The notes: generated from the sequence alone by a model not told the origin. DNA of 55,113 bases from an uncultured Bacillota bacterium (GCA_937951995.1 CALGAG010000170.1:1-55113), one strand, 5' to 3'; counted from the first letter of the stretch, positions 1 to 10,800 are shown. Numbers and translations are program-made.

Positions 1-525
1 GAGATGATATTACAGGAAAAGATACAGGCACTGATTGTCAAGAAATCCTCTCTCACGAAGAGGAAAGAGTCACTTGAATTGGCTAGAGCTAGGATCAAAG
101 CCCTATCAGGTGAAATACACAGGGAATTTGCACCTTCCTTAAATAAGAGGGTTGGGGATTTCATTGGCAGGATTACATCAGGTAGATATTCAGACGTGAA
201 GATAGACAGAAATCTTGGTTTTAATCTGGTCCAATCAGATGGAAACAGGCTAATTCCCTTGGAAAACCTAAGCGGTGGAACATTGGACCAAATGTACTTC
301 GGATTGAGAATGGGTATTGTTGATGAGTTGATTTCAAGTAATTTACCAATATTTCTGGATGAATGCTTTTCGCAGTATGATGATACGAGACTTGAAAATA
401 TACTGAATTATATAGCAAGTTTTGAAAATAGGCAGATTATAATATTTACCTGCCAGATGAGGGAGGAAGAAGCCCTGGAGAGGTTAGGCAAAAGTTACAA
501 TAAGATTAACCTGCAATTTAGCTAA
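1..525 (+). CDS. SbcC/YhaN-like AAA ATPase, C-terminal part (cut by window start)
   Basis: The frame is open through the first base, so the gene begins upstream and only about the last 175 residues are seen. They hold the C-terminal half of an SMC/Rad50-type ATP-binding head: a short coiled-coil end, an ABC signature (LSGGT, near residue 89) and a Walker B segment (LPIFLDECF, near residue 113), followed by a strand ending in FTCQ where the switch residue lies. By family such proteins work with an Mre11/SbcD-like nuclease on DNA ends. A metallophosphoesterase starts 13 bases downstream, but it belongs to a different phosphoesterase subfamily, so a nuclease complex is only a guess. Confidence 0.75.
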   Translation, partial: EMILQEKIQALIVKKSSLTKRKESLELARARIKALSGEIHREFAPSLNKRVGDFIGRITSGRYSDVKIDRNLGFNLVQSDGNRLIPLENLSGGTLDQMYFGLRMGIVDELISSNLPIFLDECFSQYDDTRLENILNYIASFENRQIIIFTCQMREEEALERLGKSYNKINLQFS

Positions 526-538
526 GAGAGGTGCGTAT

Positions 539-1225
539 ATGATTTATGCAATAGGTGATCTTCACTTCGATCATTCCGAACAGAAGCCTATGGATATTTT
601 TGGAGAGAACTGGATAAACCACAAGGAGAAGATTGTCCAGGATTGGAAATCAAAGGTATGCGACCAGGATCTGGTTCTAGTACCGGGAGATATTTCTTGG
701 GCCCTAAAACTTGAAGAGGCCATACCGGATCTTGAGCTGATAGACAGCCTCCCGGGGCATAAGCTATTTATCAAGGGCAATCATGACTATTGGTGGGAAA
801 GCATTTCTAGACTTAAGGCTTTGAATCTGGAGTCCATAACATTTATAAGGAACAGTTCCTTTATCTACAAAGACGTGGGGATTGGGGGCACAAGGGGATG
901 GATGAGCAGAGACTCAGATGGCTTTGACGAAGGAGATGAAAAGATATATAGGAGGGAGCTACTAAGGCTTGATGCATCCCTATCATCAATAGATAAGGGA
1001 GTGTCCAAAAAGATAGCCATGCTTCACTATCCTCCCTTTGATGGGAAGTTAAGACCCAATGACTTTGTGGAAGTTCTGAAGAAACATGAAGTGGACATAT
1101 GCATTTATGGTCATTTGCACGCTGAGGGACACAGGTATTCCGTTGAAGGGCTGATCCAAGGGATAGACTTTAAGATGGTAGCCTGTGATTTCTTGGATTT
1201 CAAACTTAAGAGGATTGATTTTTGA
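539..1225 (+). CDS. metallophosphoesterase
   Basis: A 228-residue calcineurin-like phosphoesterase. All metal-binding blocks are visible in order: GDLHFDH near residue 6, GDISW near 50, GNHDYWW near 79, HYPPFDG in the last third and GHLHAEG near 192. It resembles the COG1768 'predicted phosphohydrolase' group, whose substrate is not known, rather than SbcD. The start is preceded by AGAGAGGTG and follows the upstream ATPase by 13 bases, so the two are likely co-transcribed. There is no signal peptide, so it should be cytoplasmic. Confidence 0.88.
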   Translation: MIYAIGDLHFDHSEQKPMDIFGENWINHKEKIVQDWKSKVCDQDLVLVPGDISWALKLEEAIPDLELIDSLPGHKLFIKGNHDYWWESISRLKALNLESITFIRNSSFIYKDVGIGGTRGWMSRDSDGFDEGDEKIYRRELLRLDASLSSIDKGVSKKIAMLHYPPFDGKLRPNDFVEVLKKHEVDICIYGHLHAEGHRYSVEGLIQGIDFKMVACDFLDFKLKRIDF

Positions 1226-1249
1226 AAATATTATACAAGGGGGACTGGC

Positions 1250-1987
1250 ATGAAAATTATTGTGACTGAGTCATACAAAGAAATGAGCAGGGTGGCTGCT
1301 GAACTATTTGAGGAAGAGATATTGAAGAATCCCAAGGTTGTCCTTGGCCTGGCAACTGGATCAACTCCTATTGGGACTTATGGGGAGCTGGTAAGAAAGC
1401 ATAGGGAGGAGAAACTGGATTTCTCTCAGGTCACCACATTCAATCTGGATGAGTATGTAGGTCTTGATGATGAGAATCCAAACAGCTACAGGTTCTTTAT
1501 GGAAAAACACCTATTTGACAAGGTGAACATAAACAAGATGAATTGCCATGTCCCAGATGGAAAAACAGACAATCCAGATGAATACGGTAAAAAGTATGAC
1601 AATATGATTGAAGCTGCGGGAGGTATAAGAATTCAATTGCTTGGGATAGGATCAAATGGTCACATAGCCTTTAATGAACCAGGTGATTATTTACCTGTTG
1701 GAACAGGATTGGTAAATTTAACCAGACAAACCGTAGAGGACAATGCCAGATTCTTCCAGTCAATAGACCATGTTCCTACCCAGGCGATTTCAATGGGAAT
1801 GGGATCTATAATGAAAGCTGAAAAGATCGTCATACTTGCCAACGGAAAGGGAAAGGCAGAAATCATAAAAAAATTTGTTGAAGATGCTAGGGTAAGCACT
1901 CGAATTCCAGTATCATTTTTGCTTCTTCATCCCGACGTAACCTTGGTTTGCGATAAGGAAGCATATTCATTGGTAGCAGATAGTTAG
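1250..1987 (+). CDS. nagB: glucosamine-6-phosphate deaminase
   Basis: Converts glucosamine 6-phosphate to fructose 6-phosphate and ammonia in amino-sugar catabolism. At 245 residues it is the short Gram-positive form. Visible landmarks are the sugar-phosphate loop LATGSTPIGTY (about residue 34), the catalytic Asp block FNLDEYVGLD (about 66) and GIGSNGHIAFNEPG (about 130) with the catalytic His. The ribosome site is AAGGGGGAC. No nagA or sugar PTS gene is adjacent. It sits between a phosphoesterase and a CYTH protein in what looks like a mixed housekeeping operon. Confidence 0.95.
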   Translation: MKIIVTESYKEMSRVAAELFEEEILKNPKVVLGLATGSTPIGTYGELVRKHREEKLDFSQVTTFNLDEYVGLDDENPNSYRFFMEKHLFDKVNINKMNCHVPDGKTDNPDEYGKKYDNMIEAAGGIRIQLLGIGSNGHIAFNEPGDYLPVGTGLVNLTRQTVEDNARFFQSIDHVPTQAISMGMGSIMKAEKIVILANGKGKAEIIKKFVEDARVSTRIPVSFLLLHPDVTLVCDKEAYSLVADS

Positions 1988-1997
1988 GAGGAAGCTT

Positions 1998-2564
1998 ATG
2001 GTAAAGGAGTTGGAAGTTAAGGTTTTGGGAATAGATATTGACCATGTCCAAGATTTGATTATAGCCAAGGGTGGAGAACTGATTGGCAAGGAAAAACAAA
2101 TCAACACACTGATCGATTCCAAAGATAACCCAATAAAATCATACATGGATGCATATTTGAGAATCAGGGAAAACCACGATCTCCTTGGGGATAAAAGAAC
2201 AGTGACATTCACTCTTAAGAAGAATCTTCCAAATAAGAGTTTAAGAGAGAATGAAGAGTACAATGTATTGGTCGATGACAGGGATACACTTCTTAGAATC
2301 ATGGAAAATCTGGGTTTTGACAAGTCCACAGTAGGTTACAAGGACAGAACATCCTATTCCTTCTTAAACGGTAGAATTGACATTGACATATGGGATGAAG
2401 CAACCTACCCCTACCCATACATGGAGATTGAGGTCCAAAACGAACAGGAACTTGATATTATTTTAAAGGAGCTTGAGATACCCCAGGAGAAAGTATCCAA
2501 GCTTTCAATAGTTGAGCTTCAGGAGAAGTTAGTGAATAGGCGGGATGATAAATATGTTGAATAG
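1998..2564 (+). CDS. CYTH domain protein (class IV adenylate cyclase/triphosphatase-like)
   Basis: A 188-residue CYTH-fold protein. The defining ExExK motif is at the N-terminus (ELEVK, residues 4-8), followed by alternating basic and acidic strands (YLRIRE, FTLKK, YKDRTSY, DIDIWDE, YMEIEVQ) that line the triphosphate tunnel of this fold. Family members hydrolyse inorganic or thiamine triphosphate or make cAMP from ATP; the sequence alone does not choose between them. The start follows AGGAGG closely. The 3' end overlaps the start of tldD, so the two are probably translated together. Confidence 0.82.
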   Translation: MVKELEVKVLGIDIDHVQDLIIAKGGELIGKEKQINTLIDSKDNPIKSYMDAYLRIRENHDLLGDKRTVTFTLKKNLPNKSLRENEEYNVLVDDRDTLLRIMENLGFDKSTVGYKDRTSYSFLNGRIDIDIWDEATYPYPYMEIEVQNEQELDIILKELEIPQEKVSKLSIVELQEKLVNRRDDKYVE

Positions 2565-3945
2565 GAAGATAGTCGAGAATGTACTTGAAGAAGCCCTATC
2601 AAGAGGTGGAGATTTTGCAGAAATCTTTCTTGAAGACAAAATGACTTCAAATATAAAATTGGTTCAGGGTGAAATAAAAGATAGCCTTTCAGGAAGAGAC
2701 TTTGGGGTTGGCATAAGGATACTGGATGGAACAAATAGTGTCTATGGCTTCACAAACGGCTCCTCTGAGAAGGAGCTTGTTAACCTTGCAAAATCTTTGG
2801 CATTGTCAATGGATGGAGGCTCAAAAGCTCATTCCAGAATGTTGGGAGAAGCAATTATCCACGACAATAGCCCAGTTAAGACTCAGTTATCAACTGTTGG
2901 AAAAGGGGACAAGGTAGATCTTCTAAAGAGGGCTTACCATTCAGCCAAGGAATTTGATCAAGTCATCTCACAGGTTACAACTGCCTACATGGAGGAAGAA
3001 CAGAAGGTCTTCATTGCAAATTCCGATGGGCTATGGACAAGGGATGATAGGACCAGAGTAAGACTTGCGGTTTCTGCAACAGCTGGTTTAAATGGGGAGC
3101 TTCAACAGGGTTACTTTGCACCTGGAGCTGCAATGGGCTTTGAATTCTTTGATTATGTTGATGTTGAAAAGGTTGGAGTGGAGGCGGCTAGGATTGCCAA
3201 AGCAATGATTCATGCAAAGTATATACCTGGAGGTAAAATGCCTGTGGTAATTGAAAATGGATTTGGCGGAGTTCTCTTTCATGAAGCCTGTGGCCATGCA
3301 TTGGAGGCTTCCTTTGTGTCCAAGGGAACCTCGGCATTTGGAGGGAAGATTGGCCAGGAGGTTGCATCTAGTTTTGTCACTGCTATAGATGATGGGACAA
3401 TAGCCAATGGTTGGGGTACAACAAGCATTGATGACGAAGGGACGCCGACCAGGAAAAACGTACTTATTCAGAATGGAATACTTAAATCCTACCTGATTGA
3501 CAAGCTCAATGGTAGAAGAATGGGTTTGGAATCAACTGGATCAGCACGTCGACAATCATACAGATATCCTCCAACCTCCAGGATGAACAATACCTATATA
3601 GCACCTGGTCACATGACATTGAATGATATGATTGGACCAATAGAATTTGGACTCTACGCAAAGAAATTGGGCGGTGGAAGTGTAAATCCAGCAACTGGTG
3701 ACTTCAATTTTTCGGTCATGGAGGGCTATCTCATAAAGAATGGGGAAATAGCTGATCCTGTTAGGGGTGCAACACTGGTTGGCAATGGGATTGAGGTCTT
3801 GAGGCTAATTGACGGGGTTGGTAGCAACCTGAAAATGGGACAAGGAATGTGTGGTGCAGCAAGTGGCTCGATTCCTGTCAACGTAGGTCAACCTGCAATC
3901 AGGGTAAGCAGCATCACTGTTGGTGGTAGAAGGGGGAATGACTAA
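2554..3945 (+). CDS. tldD: TldD-family metalloprotease
   Basis: TldD-like subunit of the TldD/PmbA heterodimeric zinc protease, known for degrading unfolded peptides and maturing peptides such as microcin B17. The metal motif HEACGH is at about residue 243, inside a Gly-rich block (FGGVLFHEACGHALEA), and the C-terminal GxGxxxCGA region is present. I chose ATG 2554 because GGCGGG ends nine bases upstream; an in-frame ATG at 2545 adds three residues but has no room for a ribosome site. The stop overlaps the pmbA start (TAATG), which indicates translational coupling. Confidence 0.93.
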   Translation: MLNRKIVENVLEEALSRGGDFAEIFLEDKMTSNIKLVQGEIKDSLSGRDFGVGIRILDGTNSVYGFTNGSSEKELVNLAKSLALSMDGGSKAHSRMLGEAIIHDNSPVKTQLSTVGKGDKVDLLKRAYHSAKEFDQVISQVTTAYMEEEQKVFIANSDGLWTRDDRTRVRLAVSATAGLNGELQQGYFAPGAAMGFEFFDYVDVEKVGVEAARIAKAMIHAKYIPGGKMPVVIENGFGGVLFHEACGHALEASFVSKGTSAFGGKIGQEVASSFVTAIDDGTIANGWGTTSIDDEGTPTRKNVLIQNGILKSYLIDKLNGRRMGLESTGSARRQSYRYPPTSRMNNTYIAPGHMTLNDMIGPIEFGLYAKKLGGGSVNPATGDFNFSVMEGYLIKNGEIADPVRGATLVGNGIEVLRLIDGVGSNLKMGQGMCGAASGSIPVNVGQPAIRVSSITVGGRRGND

Positions 3946-5294
3946 TGGATTTTGACGCTTTTAGCAGCCTGGTTTTTGACCATGGAAAAGGCAGGCTGGA
4001 TGAAATGGAGCTCTTCTACACTTCACGTAGGGCCTTAAGAATTGAGGTATTCAATCAAAAGGTTGACAACTACATTGTATCCGATACTGCTGGAGTGGCT
4101 CTAAGGGCAGTGGGATCACTCGGAATGGGACAATCCTTTACGGAGAAAATGGATGAAAGGTCGGCTGAATTGCTGGTTGAAGAGGCGTATCAAAATGGAC
4201 AGTTCACAGATGCAGATGAAAGACCAAATTTTGCAAAAGCCAACGAAGCTAGAGGAAGTAGACATAATATCTCTGAAAGGCTTGAAAATATACAGACAAA
4301 TGAAAAGATACAAATGATGATTAATCTTGAGACCGAAGCCTTAAGCCTTGACAGTAGGGTCAGCAAGATCCAGATGTGCACTTATGAAGATAATCTTACA
4401 GAACGGAAGATAAGAAATTCACTGGGCCTGAGCCTTGAGGACAGTTCATCCCTAGGTTATGTGTACATTTCAGTGGTGGCGGAACAGGGAGATGATGTTA
4501 GTACAGGCAGCTCATTTGCAGTATTCAGGGATCCAGGGGAAATAGACATTTCTGAAATTGCAATGGAGGCTGTTGAAGAAGCCACTTCACTTTTAGGTGC
4601 AAAGCCAATAAGTAGTGGAAATTATGGTGCCATTATCAAGAACAGGGCATTTGTCGATATTATTGAAGGTTTTATGCCAGCATTTTCAGGATTGAACGTA
4701 CAAAGGGGCTTGTCTTTCTTAAAGGGAAGAATTGGCGAGGTCATAGGCAGTCCAAAGATAACCATAATAGAAGACCCTTTTCTCCAGGATGGATTTGCCA
4801 GTTGTGATTTTGACGATGAAGGGTTCAGGACTACACGAAAGACCATAATCCACGAAGGGAGATTAAAGGAATTTCTCTACGATTCTAGATCATCAAAAAA
4901 GGAAGTCAACAAAACCAGTGGAAATGGATTTAGAGATTCGATAAAGTCAACAGTGGGAACAAGGCCAACCAATCTGTTGGTGGAGAAGGGTTCCAGAGAG
5001 CTGGTAGAAATAATCGAAGAAATGGATTCAGGTATCTTGATTACTGACCTGGCAGGGCTCCACTCTGGATTGGATTTTGTGTCTGGAGATTTTTCCCTGC
5101 AAGCCCAAGGTTTCACTGTTGAAAATGGATTAATTGGAGAACCTGTCAAGGGCATTACCATATCAGGAAATATGATTCAACTACTTGCTGGTATAGAAGA
5201 AGTAGCTGATGATATATTCTTTGGACTACCTGGTAATGGCTGCTATGGTTCACCCTCTATAAAAATTGATTCAATAAGTGTTTCTGGATATTGA
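3945..5294 (+). CDS. pmbA: TldD/PmbA family protein, PmbA (TldE) partner
   Basis: A 449-residue partner of TldD. It lacks the HExxxH zinc motif of the catalytic subunit, as expected for PmbA/TldE, but keeps the shared fold: an N-terminal strand with YTSRRALRIEVFNQ, a central FASCDFDDEGF block and a Gly-rich C-terminus ending GNGCYGSPSIKID. It starts one base inside the tldD stop codon and is the last gene before a terminator-like hairpin. Together the pair should form a cytoplasmic processing protease. No ribosomal peptide precursor is visible nearby, so a housekeeping role is more likely than a toxin-maturation role. Confidence 0.9.
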   Translation: MDFDAFSSLVFDHGKGRLDEMELFYTSRRALRIEVFNQKVDNYIVSDTAGVALRAVGSLGMGQSFTEKMDERSAELLVEEAYQNGQFTDADERPNFAKANEARGSRHNISERLENIQTNEKIQMMINLETEALSLDSRVSKIQMCTYEDNLTERKIRNSLGLSLEDSSSLGYVYISVVAEQGDDVSTGSSFAVFRDPGEIDISEIAMEAVEEATSLLGAKPISSGNYGAIIKNRAFVDIIEGFMPAFSGLNVQRGLSFLKGRIGEVIGSPKITIIEDPFLQDGFASCDFDDEGFRTTRKTIIHEGRLKEFLYDSRSSKKEVNKTSGNGFRDSIKSTVGTRPTNLLVEKGSRELVEIIEEMDSGILITDLAGLHSGLDFVSGDFSLQAQGFTVENGLIGEPVKGITISGNMIQLLAGIEEVADDIFFGLPGNGCYGSPSIKIDSISVSGY

Positions 5295-5364
5295 TAGTTT
5301 GATAACATGATGCAACAAAGGTATAAATGTTAGTATTTGAATCCATGGTAAGGGAAGATTAGCT

Positions 5365-5401
5365 GGGGAATCTGCTTCTATGGGCAGGGCCCCCTTTTTT
5401 T
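5365..5401 (+). terminator. rho-independent terminator after pmbA
   Basis: GGGG (5365-5368) pairs with the CCCC before the T-run. After a two-base mismatch, a second stem TCTGC/GCAGG closes an eight-base loop. Seven T residues follow (5395-5401). It lies 70 bases past the pmbA stop and separates that operon from the redox operon. Confidence 0.65.
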
Positions 5402-5506
5402 GAAAGAGTAAAATATGTTCATTTTGGGGGACTTGAAATCAGTTTAGGCATGAATAAACATGTGAATACCATAACGATAATAGTGGGATTTTCTGGCCTC
5501 AACTGA

Positions 5507-5535
5507 TTGTTAATTCTGAATATTTAAGGTATAAT
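5507..5535 (+). promoter_or_regulatory. promoter of the Stn-like redox operon
   Basis: TTGTTA (5507-5512), a 17-base spacer and a perfect TATAAT (5530-5535). Transcription should start near 5542, giving a leader of about 35 bases before the GTG start. Confidence 0.75.
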
Positions 5536-5575
5536 AAATTTATTGACTTAAATTACAAGTAAAGGAGTTGGTAAC

Positions 5576-6109
5576 GTGGATTGCTGTGGAGCAAAGGAAC
5601 TAAAAGGACACTTCCTTGATGAAGAAGTGGATTTGTCACTGATGGATGAAACACTGAAAAAATATAAGGAAGTAAAAGGTAGCCTGATTACAATACTTCA
5701 AAATGCCCAGGAAATATATGGATTTTTACCCATGTCTGTACTGGAATACATATCTCAGGAGACCGGAATTTACAGCTCACAGATATATGGTGTAGCAACC
5801 TTCTACACTCAGTTCAGACTAAACCCGGTTGGGGAGAATCTGATCATGCTGTGTAAGGGTACTGCTTGTCATGTAAACGGAGCAGATAATATCGAAGAGG
5901 CAATTACTGAAGAGTTGGGCATCAAGGATGGAGAGACCACAGAGGACAAGGTGTTCACATTGAATAACGTGGCCTGTCTCGGGTGTTGCAGCCTGTCACC
6001 GGTTATGATGATCAATGGGGAGACATATGGTAGTTTGACAGCTCAGAAAACCAAGGAAATCTTAAGGGAAATCGGCAAGCAGACCCTTGAAGTAAAGGAG
6101 GGGAACTAG
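5576..6109 (+). CDS. NuoE/HydC-like [2Fe-2S] subunit of a Stn-type NADH/ferredoxin complex
   Basis: A 177-residue thioredoxin-like [2Fe-2S] protein. The four cluster cysteines are C93, C98, C134 and C138, the NuoE spacing. The N-terminal helical domain (VKGSLITILQNAQEIYGFLP) is that of complex I 24-kDa subunits. The start is GTG after AAAGGAG at 5562-5568. It abuts the NuoF-like gene with no gap. In soluble bifurcating complexes the NuoE/NuoF pair (HydCB, StnAB) passes electrons between NADH, FMN and ferredoxin. The third gene here contains an NADPH-type domain and no hydrogenase subunit, which points to a transhydrogenase rather than a hydrogenase. Confidence 0.88.
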   Translation: MDCCGAKELKGHFLDEEVDLSLMDETLKKYKEVKGSLITILQNAQEIYGFLPMSVLEYISQETGIYSSQIYGVATFYTQFRLNPVGENLIMLCKGTACHVNGADNIEEAITEELGIKDGETTEDKVFTLNNVACLGCCSLSPVMMINGETYGSLTAQKTKEILREIGKQTLEVKEGN

Positions 6110-7855
6110 ATGAAGGTAGTGGTTGGTCTGGGAAGTTGCGGAATAGCGGCTGGCGCCAGGAAGGTATATGAAGAGCTGGAGAATCAGGTAAACAACATGG
6201 GTATGGACATAGATTTGGATATCACCGGCTGTGTCGGCATGTGTCATCTGGAACCCATAGTTGACATATACGACGATGAAGGAAGAATGGAGCGCTTCGT
6301 AAAAGTTTCAGGAGATAAAATTGCTGAGCTTGTTGAAAAAAAACTGGCAAAAGAAGAAGACGATACATATAGGATTTCTTCAGTTGATGAGGAAGCACTG
6401 GGGAAACAGGTAAGAATAGCAATTGAAAACTGTGGCATCATCAATCCTGAAAGATTGGAAGAATACATAGAAAAAGATGGTTACAAGGCCTTGGAAAAGT
6501 GCCTGAAGGAAATGTCACAAAAAAGTGTCATAGATGAAATAAGGGACTCCGGATTAAGAGGAAGAGGTGGAGCAGGCTTCCCAACCTGGTTTAAGTGGAA
6601 TGCAGCCATGCAGGAAAAGAACACTCCAAAATTCATGGTATGTAACGCTGACGAAGGAGACCCGGGAGCATTTATGGACAGGTCCATACTTGAAGGAGAC
6701 CCACACAGACTTTTGGAGGGTATGGCAATAGGAGCCTATGCCATCGGAGCAGAAGAGGGTATCATTTACGTTAGAGCTGAGTATCCACTGGCCATAAAAA
6801 GACTTGATATTGCAATCAAGCAGGCGAGGGATGCTGGATACCTTGGCAAGGACATCATGGGAACAGGCTTTAATTTCGACATAAGAATAAAGGCAGGGGC
6901 TGGAGCTTTTGTATGCGGTGAGGAAACAGCCTTGATAGCTTCCCTTGAGGGAGAAAGAGGGATGCCCAGACTAAAGCCGCCATTCCCGGCACAAAAGGGA
7001 TACTGGGGTCAGCCAACAAACATAAACAATGTTGAGACCTTCGCAAATGTCCCATGGATAATAAGAAAAGGTGGAGATGCCTTTGCAGCATATGGTACAG
7101 CACAGTCCAAGGGAACCAAGGTATTCGCATTGACCGGTAAAATAAAAAAAGGTGGACTTGTTGAGGTGCCTATGGGCATGCCCATAAAGGAAATCATATA
7201 CGGAATCGGTGGAGGAATACTTAACGACAAGGAGTTTAAGGCTGTACAGATGGGCGGACCATCTGGTGGCTGTATTCCAGCGTTTATTTCAGATACAACA
7301 GTGGACTATGAGTCACTGGGCAAGGTTGGAGCCATCATGGGTTCTGGTGGTATGGTTGTAATGGACGAGTCAACCTGTATGGTTGACATGGCGAGATTCT
7401 TCCTTGACTTCACTAGAAAGGAATCCTGTGGAAAGTGTATCCATTGCAGACTGGGAACCAAGAGAATGCTTGAAATTCTGGAGAGAATTGTAAAGGGTGA
7501 TGGCAGGGAAGGCGATATTGAGTTACTTGAGAGCCTAGCTGTGGAGGTTAAGGATGGTTCACTTTGCGGGCTTGGCCAAACAGCACCTAATCCAGTACTA
7601 AGTACAATTAGATATTTCAGAAATGAATATGAAGCACACATAAATGAGAAAAAATGTCCGGCAAAATCATGTAAAGCGCTTATTACCTATGAAATTCAGG
7701 ATAACTGCATTGGTTGTGGAATGTGTAAGAGAAATTGTCCGGTTGAAGCCATATCAGGTGAGCCTAAGCTTCTTCATGAAATAGACCAGGAAATATGTAT
7801 CCAGTGTGGAAAGTGCTATGAGGTTTGTAAGTTTGACGCAATAACAATAAGTTAA
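6110..7855 (+). CDS. NuoF/HydB-like FMN and NADH subunit of a Stn-type complex
   Basis: A 581-residue flavoprotein. Domains in order: an N-terminal thioredoxin-like [2Fe-2S] domain (C10 and the GCVGMC block near 41-45), the NuoF core with GRGGAGFPTWFKW and ADEGDPGAFMDRS for FMN and NADH, the C-terminal [4Fe-4S] block ESCGKCIHCRLGT, and two appended [4Fe-4S] ferredoxin motifs (CIGCGMCKRNCP and CIQCGKCYEVCK). This is the domain set of bifurcating HydB/HndC-type subunits, longer than the plain complex I subunit. It starts directly after the NuoE-like stop, and AAAGGAGGGG supplies the ribosome site inside that gene. Confidence 0.9.
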   Translation: MKVVVGLGSCGIAAGARKVYEELENQVNNMGMDIDLDITGCVGMCHLEPIVDIYDDEGRMERFVKVSGDKIAELVEKKLAKEEDDTYRISSVDEEALGKQVRIAIENCGIINPERLEEYIEKDGYKALEKCLKEMSQKSVIDEIRDSGLRGRGGAGFPTWFKWNAAMQEKNTPKFMVCNADEGDPGAFMDRSILEGDPHRLLEGMAIGAYAIGAEEGIIYVRAEYPLAIKRLDIAIKQARDAGYLGKDIMGTGFNFDIRIKAGAGAFVCGEETALIASLEGERGMPRLKPPFPAQKGYWGQPTNINNVETFANVPWIIRKGGDAFAAYGTAQSKGTKVFALTGKIKKGGLVEVPMGMPIKEIIYGIGGGILNDKEFKAVQMGGPSGGCIPAFISDTTVDYESLGKVGAIMGSGGMVVMDESTCMVDMARFFLDFTRKESCGKCIHCRLGTKRMLEILERIVKGDGREGDIELLESLAVEVKDGSLCGLGQTAPNPVLSTIRYFRNEYEAHINEKKCPAKSCKALITYEIQDNCIGCGMCKRNCPVEAISGEPKLLHEIDQEICIQCGKCYEVCKFDAITIS

Positions 7856-7870
7856 AGGTAGGGGTGAAAT

Positions 7871-10800
7871 ATGTCTGTTATACACTTGAACATAAATGGA
7901 AAAGAAGTAAGAGGTAATGCAGGTCAGACGATACTTGACATTGCAAGAGATAACAAAATTGATATCCCTACCATGTGCTTTGATGAAAGGGTAGAGATAT
8001 ATGGATCATGCGGAATGTGTGTGGTTGAGGTTGAAGGGGTTCCAAAACTTCTAAGGTCATGTGCCACAACTGCTTCCGATGGAATGATAATAAATACAAA
8101 TACCGAGAGGGTCAAAAGCTCTAGAAAGACAGCTTTGGAGCTGCTTCTTTCAGACCATGTGGGTGATTGTAAGGCACCGTGTGTTCTGGCTTGTCCGGGA
8201 TATACAGATTGCCAGGGATATGTGGGACTTGCAGCCAACATGGAATACAGGGAAGGACTTAAGCTGATTAAGGAGCAATTGCCACTTCCAGCATGTATAG
8301 GAAGGGTTTGTCCCCATCCCTGTGAGGATGCATGTAGAAGACAGCTAGTTGAGGAACCTATTTCCATAGCATACCTTAAGTCATTCCTTGCCGATATAGA
8401 CCTGGCAAGCGACAATGTATTCATACCTGAACTGGGAGAGCCCACAGGGAAGAAAATTGCCATTGTAGGCGGAGGCCCAGGTGGATTGTCAGCAGCCTAC
8501 TTCCTTAGGGTCGCTGGTCATGAGGTAACCATCTATGAGCAGATGCCTGAAATGGGCGGAATGCTTAGATACGGAATTCCTGAGTACAGACTTCCAGGAA
8601 GTGTCATTGACCAGGAAGTTGCCATAGTTGAAAAAATGGGAACAAGATTTGTAAACAATGTAAAGGTAGGAGAACAGCTTGACCTTTCCTACATTCAGAA
8701 TAACTTCGATGCATGCTACATATCTGTTGGAGCCTGGAAGAGTACACCATTAAGACTTGAAGGGGAAGACCTTCCTGGAGTGATTGGTGGAATTGACTTC
8801 CTAAGAAAGGCTACAGTGAATGAAGACATGAGAATAGGGGAAAGAGTTGCAGTAGTAGGAGGCGGAAATACCGCTATGGATGCCTGCCGTACTGCTGTAA
8901 GACTTGGAGCCAAGGAAGTTTATGTGCTCTACAGAAGAACAGAGGCTGAAATGCCAGCTGAACTAATAGAGATCAAGGAAGCCAAGGAGGAAGGGGTACA
9001 GTTTAAGTTCCTGGTTTCACCACTTGAGATCATAGAGGAGAATGGAAGGGCGGCCAAGGTTAAGCTGCAGAAGATGGAGCTTGGTGAAGAAGATGCCTCC
9101 GGAAGAAGAAGACCTGTTCCAATTGAGGGAGAAATTGAATATATCGATGTTGATTTGGTAATCGGAGCAATTGGTCAGCAATCTGCACTGGAGGGCTTCG
9201 AGATACTTGAGAAAACCAAGAGAGGCACCATTGCAGTTGATGAAAGTAGCTACCAAACAAATGTAGAAGGTATTTTTGCAGGTGGGGATGTAATAAACGA
9301 AGGTGCCAATATTGCAATTAAAGCCATTGGAGATGCCAAGAGAGCTGTTGGAGTAATCAACTCATACCTTGAGGGGCATGTAATTCCATACAGAAGGCCT
9401 TATGTTGTTGAAAGAACCCACTTGACCAGTGACCACTACAGTGACCGAAAGAAGGAATACAGGTCAGCAATGCCACACCTTTCCCCTGAGGAAAGAAGTA
9501 ATAACTTCAGAGAAGTCAATAAGGGATTCTCGGAAGAGGACGCTGTCAAGGATGCCATGAGATGCCTTGAATGTGGATGTCATGACGTGTTTGAATGCAA
9601 GCTCTACAATTACGCAAACGAGTACGATGTTGAACCTGAGAAGTTTGATGGAGAGGTTCACTACAGAGAAGATGACGATAGTCATCCATTCATTGTAAGA
9701 AATACTGACAAGTGTGTACTTTGTGGACTATGTGTCAGAGTATGCGACCAGGTAATGGATAACGGTGCACTTGGACTTGTTGAAAGAGGCTTTGACACTA
9801 TTGTAAAACCAGCATTGGACCTTAAGCTTGCGGAAACGGGATGTATCGCCTGTGGACAGTGTGTAAGTGTTTGTCCGGTTGGGGCAATTCAGGAAAGACT
9901 CCAAATAGATAAGTCTGTGCCTGTGGAAACAGAAGTCACCAGGACAGTTTGTTCCTTCTGTTCAGTAGGCTGTAACATTGACCTTGAAACCAGTGGCGAT
10001 ATGCTTTACAGGGCAATTCCAGACAAGGAGTCAGACGTCGACAAGGGATTACTTTGTGTCAAGGGTAGATTTGGATACAACCAGGCAAATCAGAAGACCA
10101 GATTAGCCAAGCCACTTGTGAGACGGGAGAACGGCCAACTGGGAAATGCATCCTGGGATGAGGGTCTTAGAATGACTGCCAAAACAATGCAGTCACTTAA
10201 ACTGCAATATGGTCCTGAGGCAGTGGCAGTTGCAATTTCAGACAGGTACACAAATGAAGAGATCTTCATAGCCAAGGAATTTGCAAGTAGGTTCCTGGGA
10301 ACTGAAAACATAACATCCTTTAATAGAAATTACGGAGGCATTGAGGAAGTGCTGGGCTACGATGCATCCTCCAGTACCTTCAATGAAATTGAGCATGCAG
10401 AGTTTATACTGGTAGCAGGCGCTCACATGATGAAGGATCACACAATAGCTGCACTTAAGGTCAAAAAGGCTGTTGAAAAGGGTGCAAGACTAGTGGTTGT
10501 TAATGAGGGATACGATCAGATAAATGATTGGACTGAAGCTACAATTTGTCCTGACAACAATCTTGATTTGCTTAAGGGCATTTTAAAGGTAGTTTTGGAT
10601 AAGGTGGAAGAACCTAAGAATGTTGTAGGCTATCAGGAGCTTAAGGAAAGTCTGGCTGACTTCAAACCAAGAAATGCAGCGATAGATATTGCTGAAATTT
10701 ACCTTGAGTCAAAGACATCAATGATAATATTTGATGAAAACCTACTAACAAGTGAGGCAGCAAAAATACTTGCGGAAATAGCAGTAGTGGCTGGAAAGAT

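Noticed and set aside
7924..8463. Minus-strand frame of 179 codons opposite the StnC-like gene
   Set aside because: It is a mirror of the real gene, has no family features and no ribosome site.
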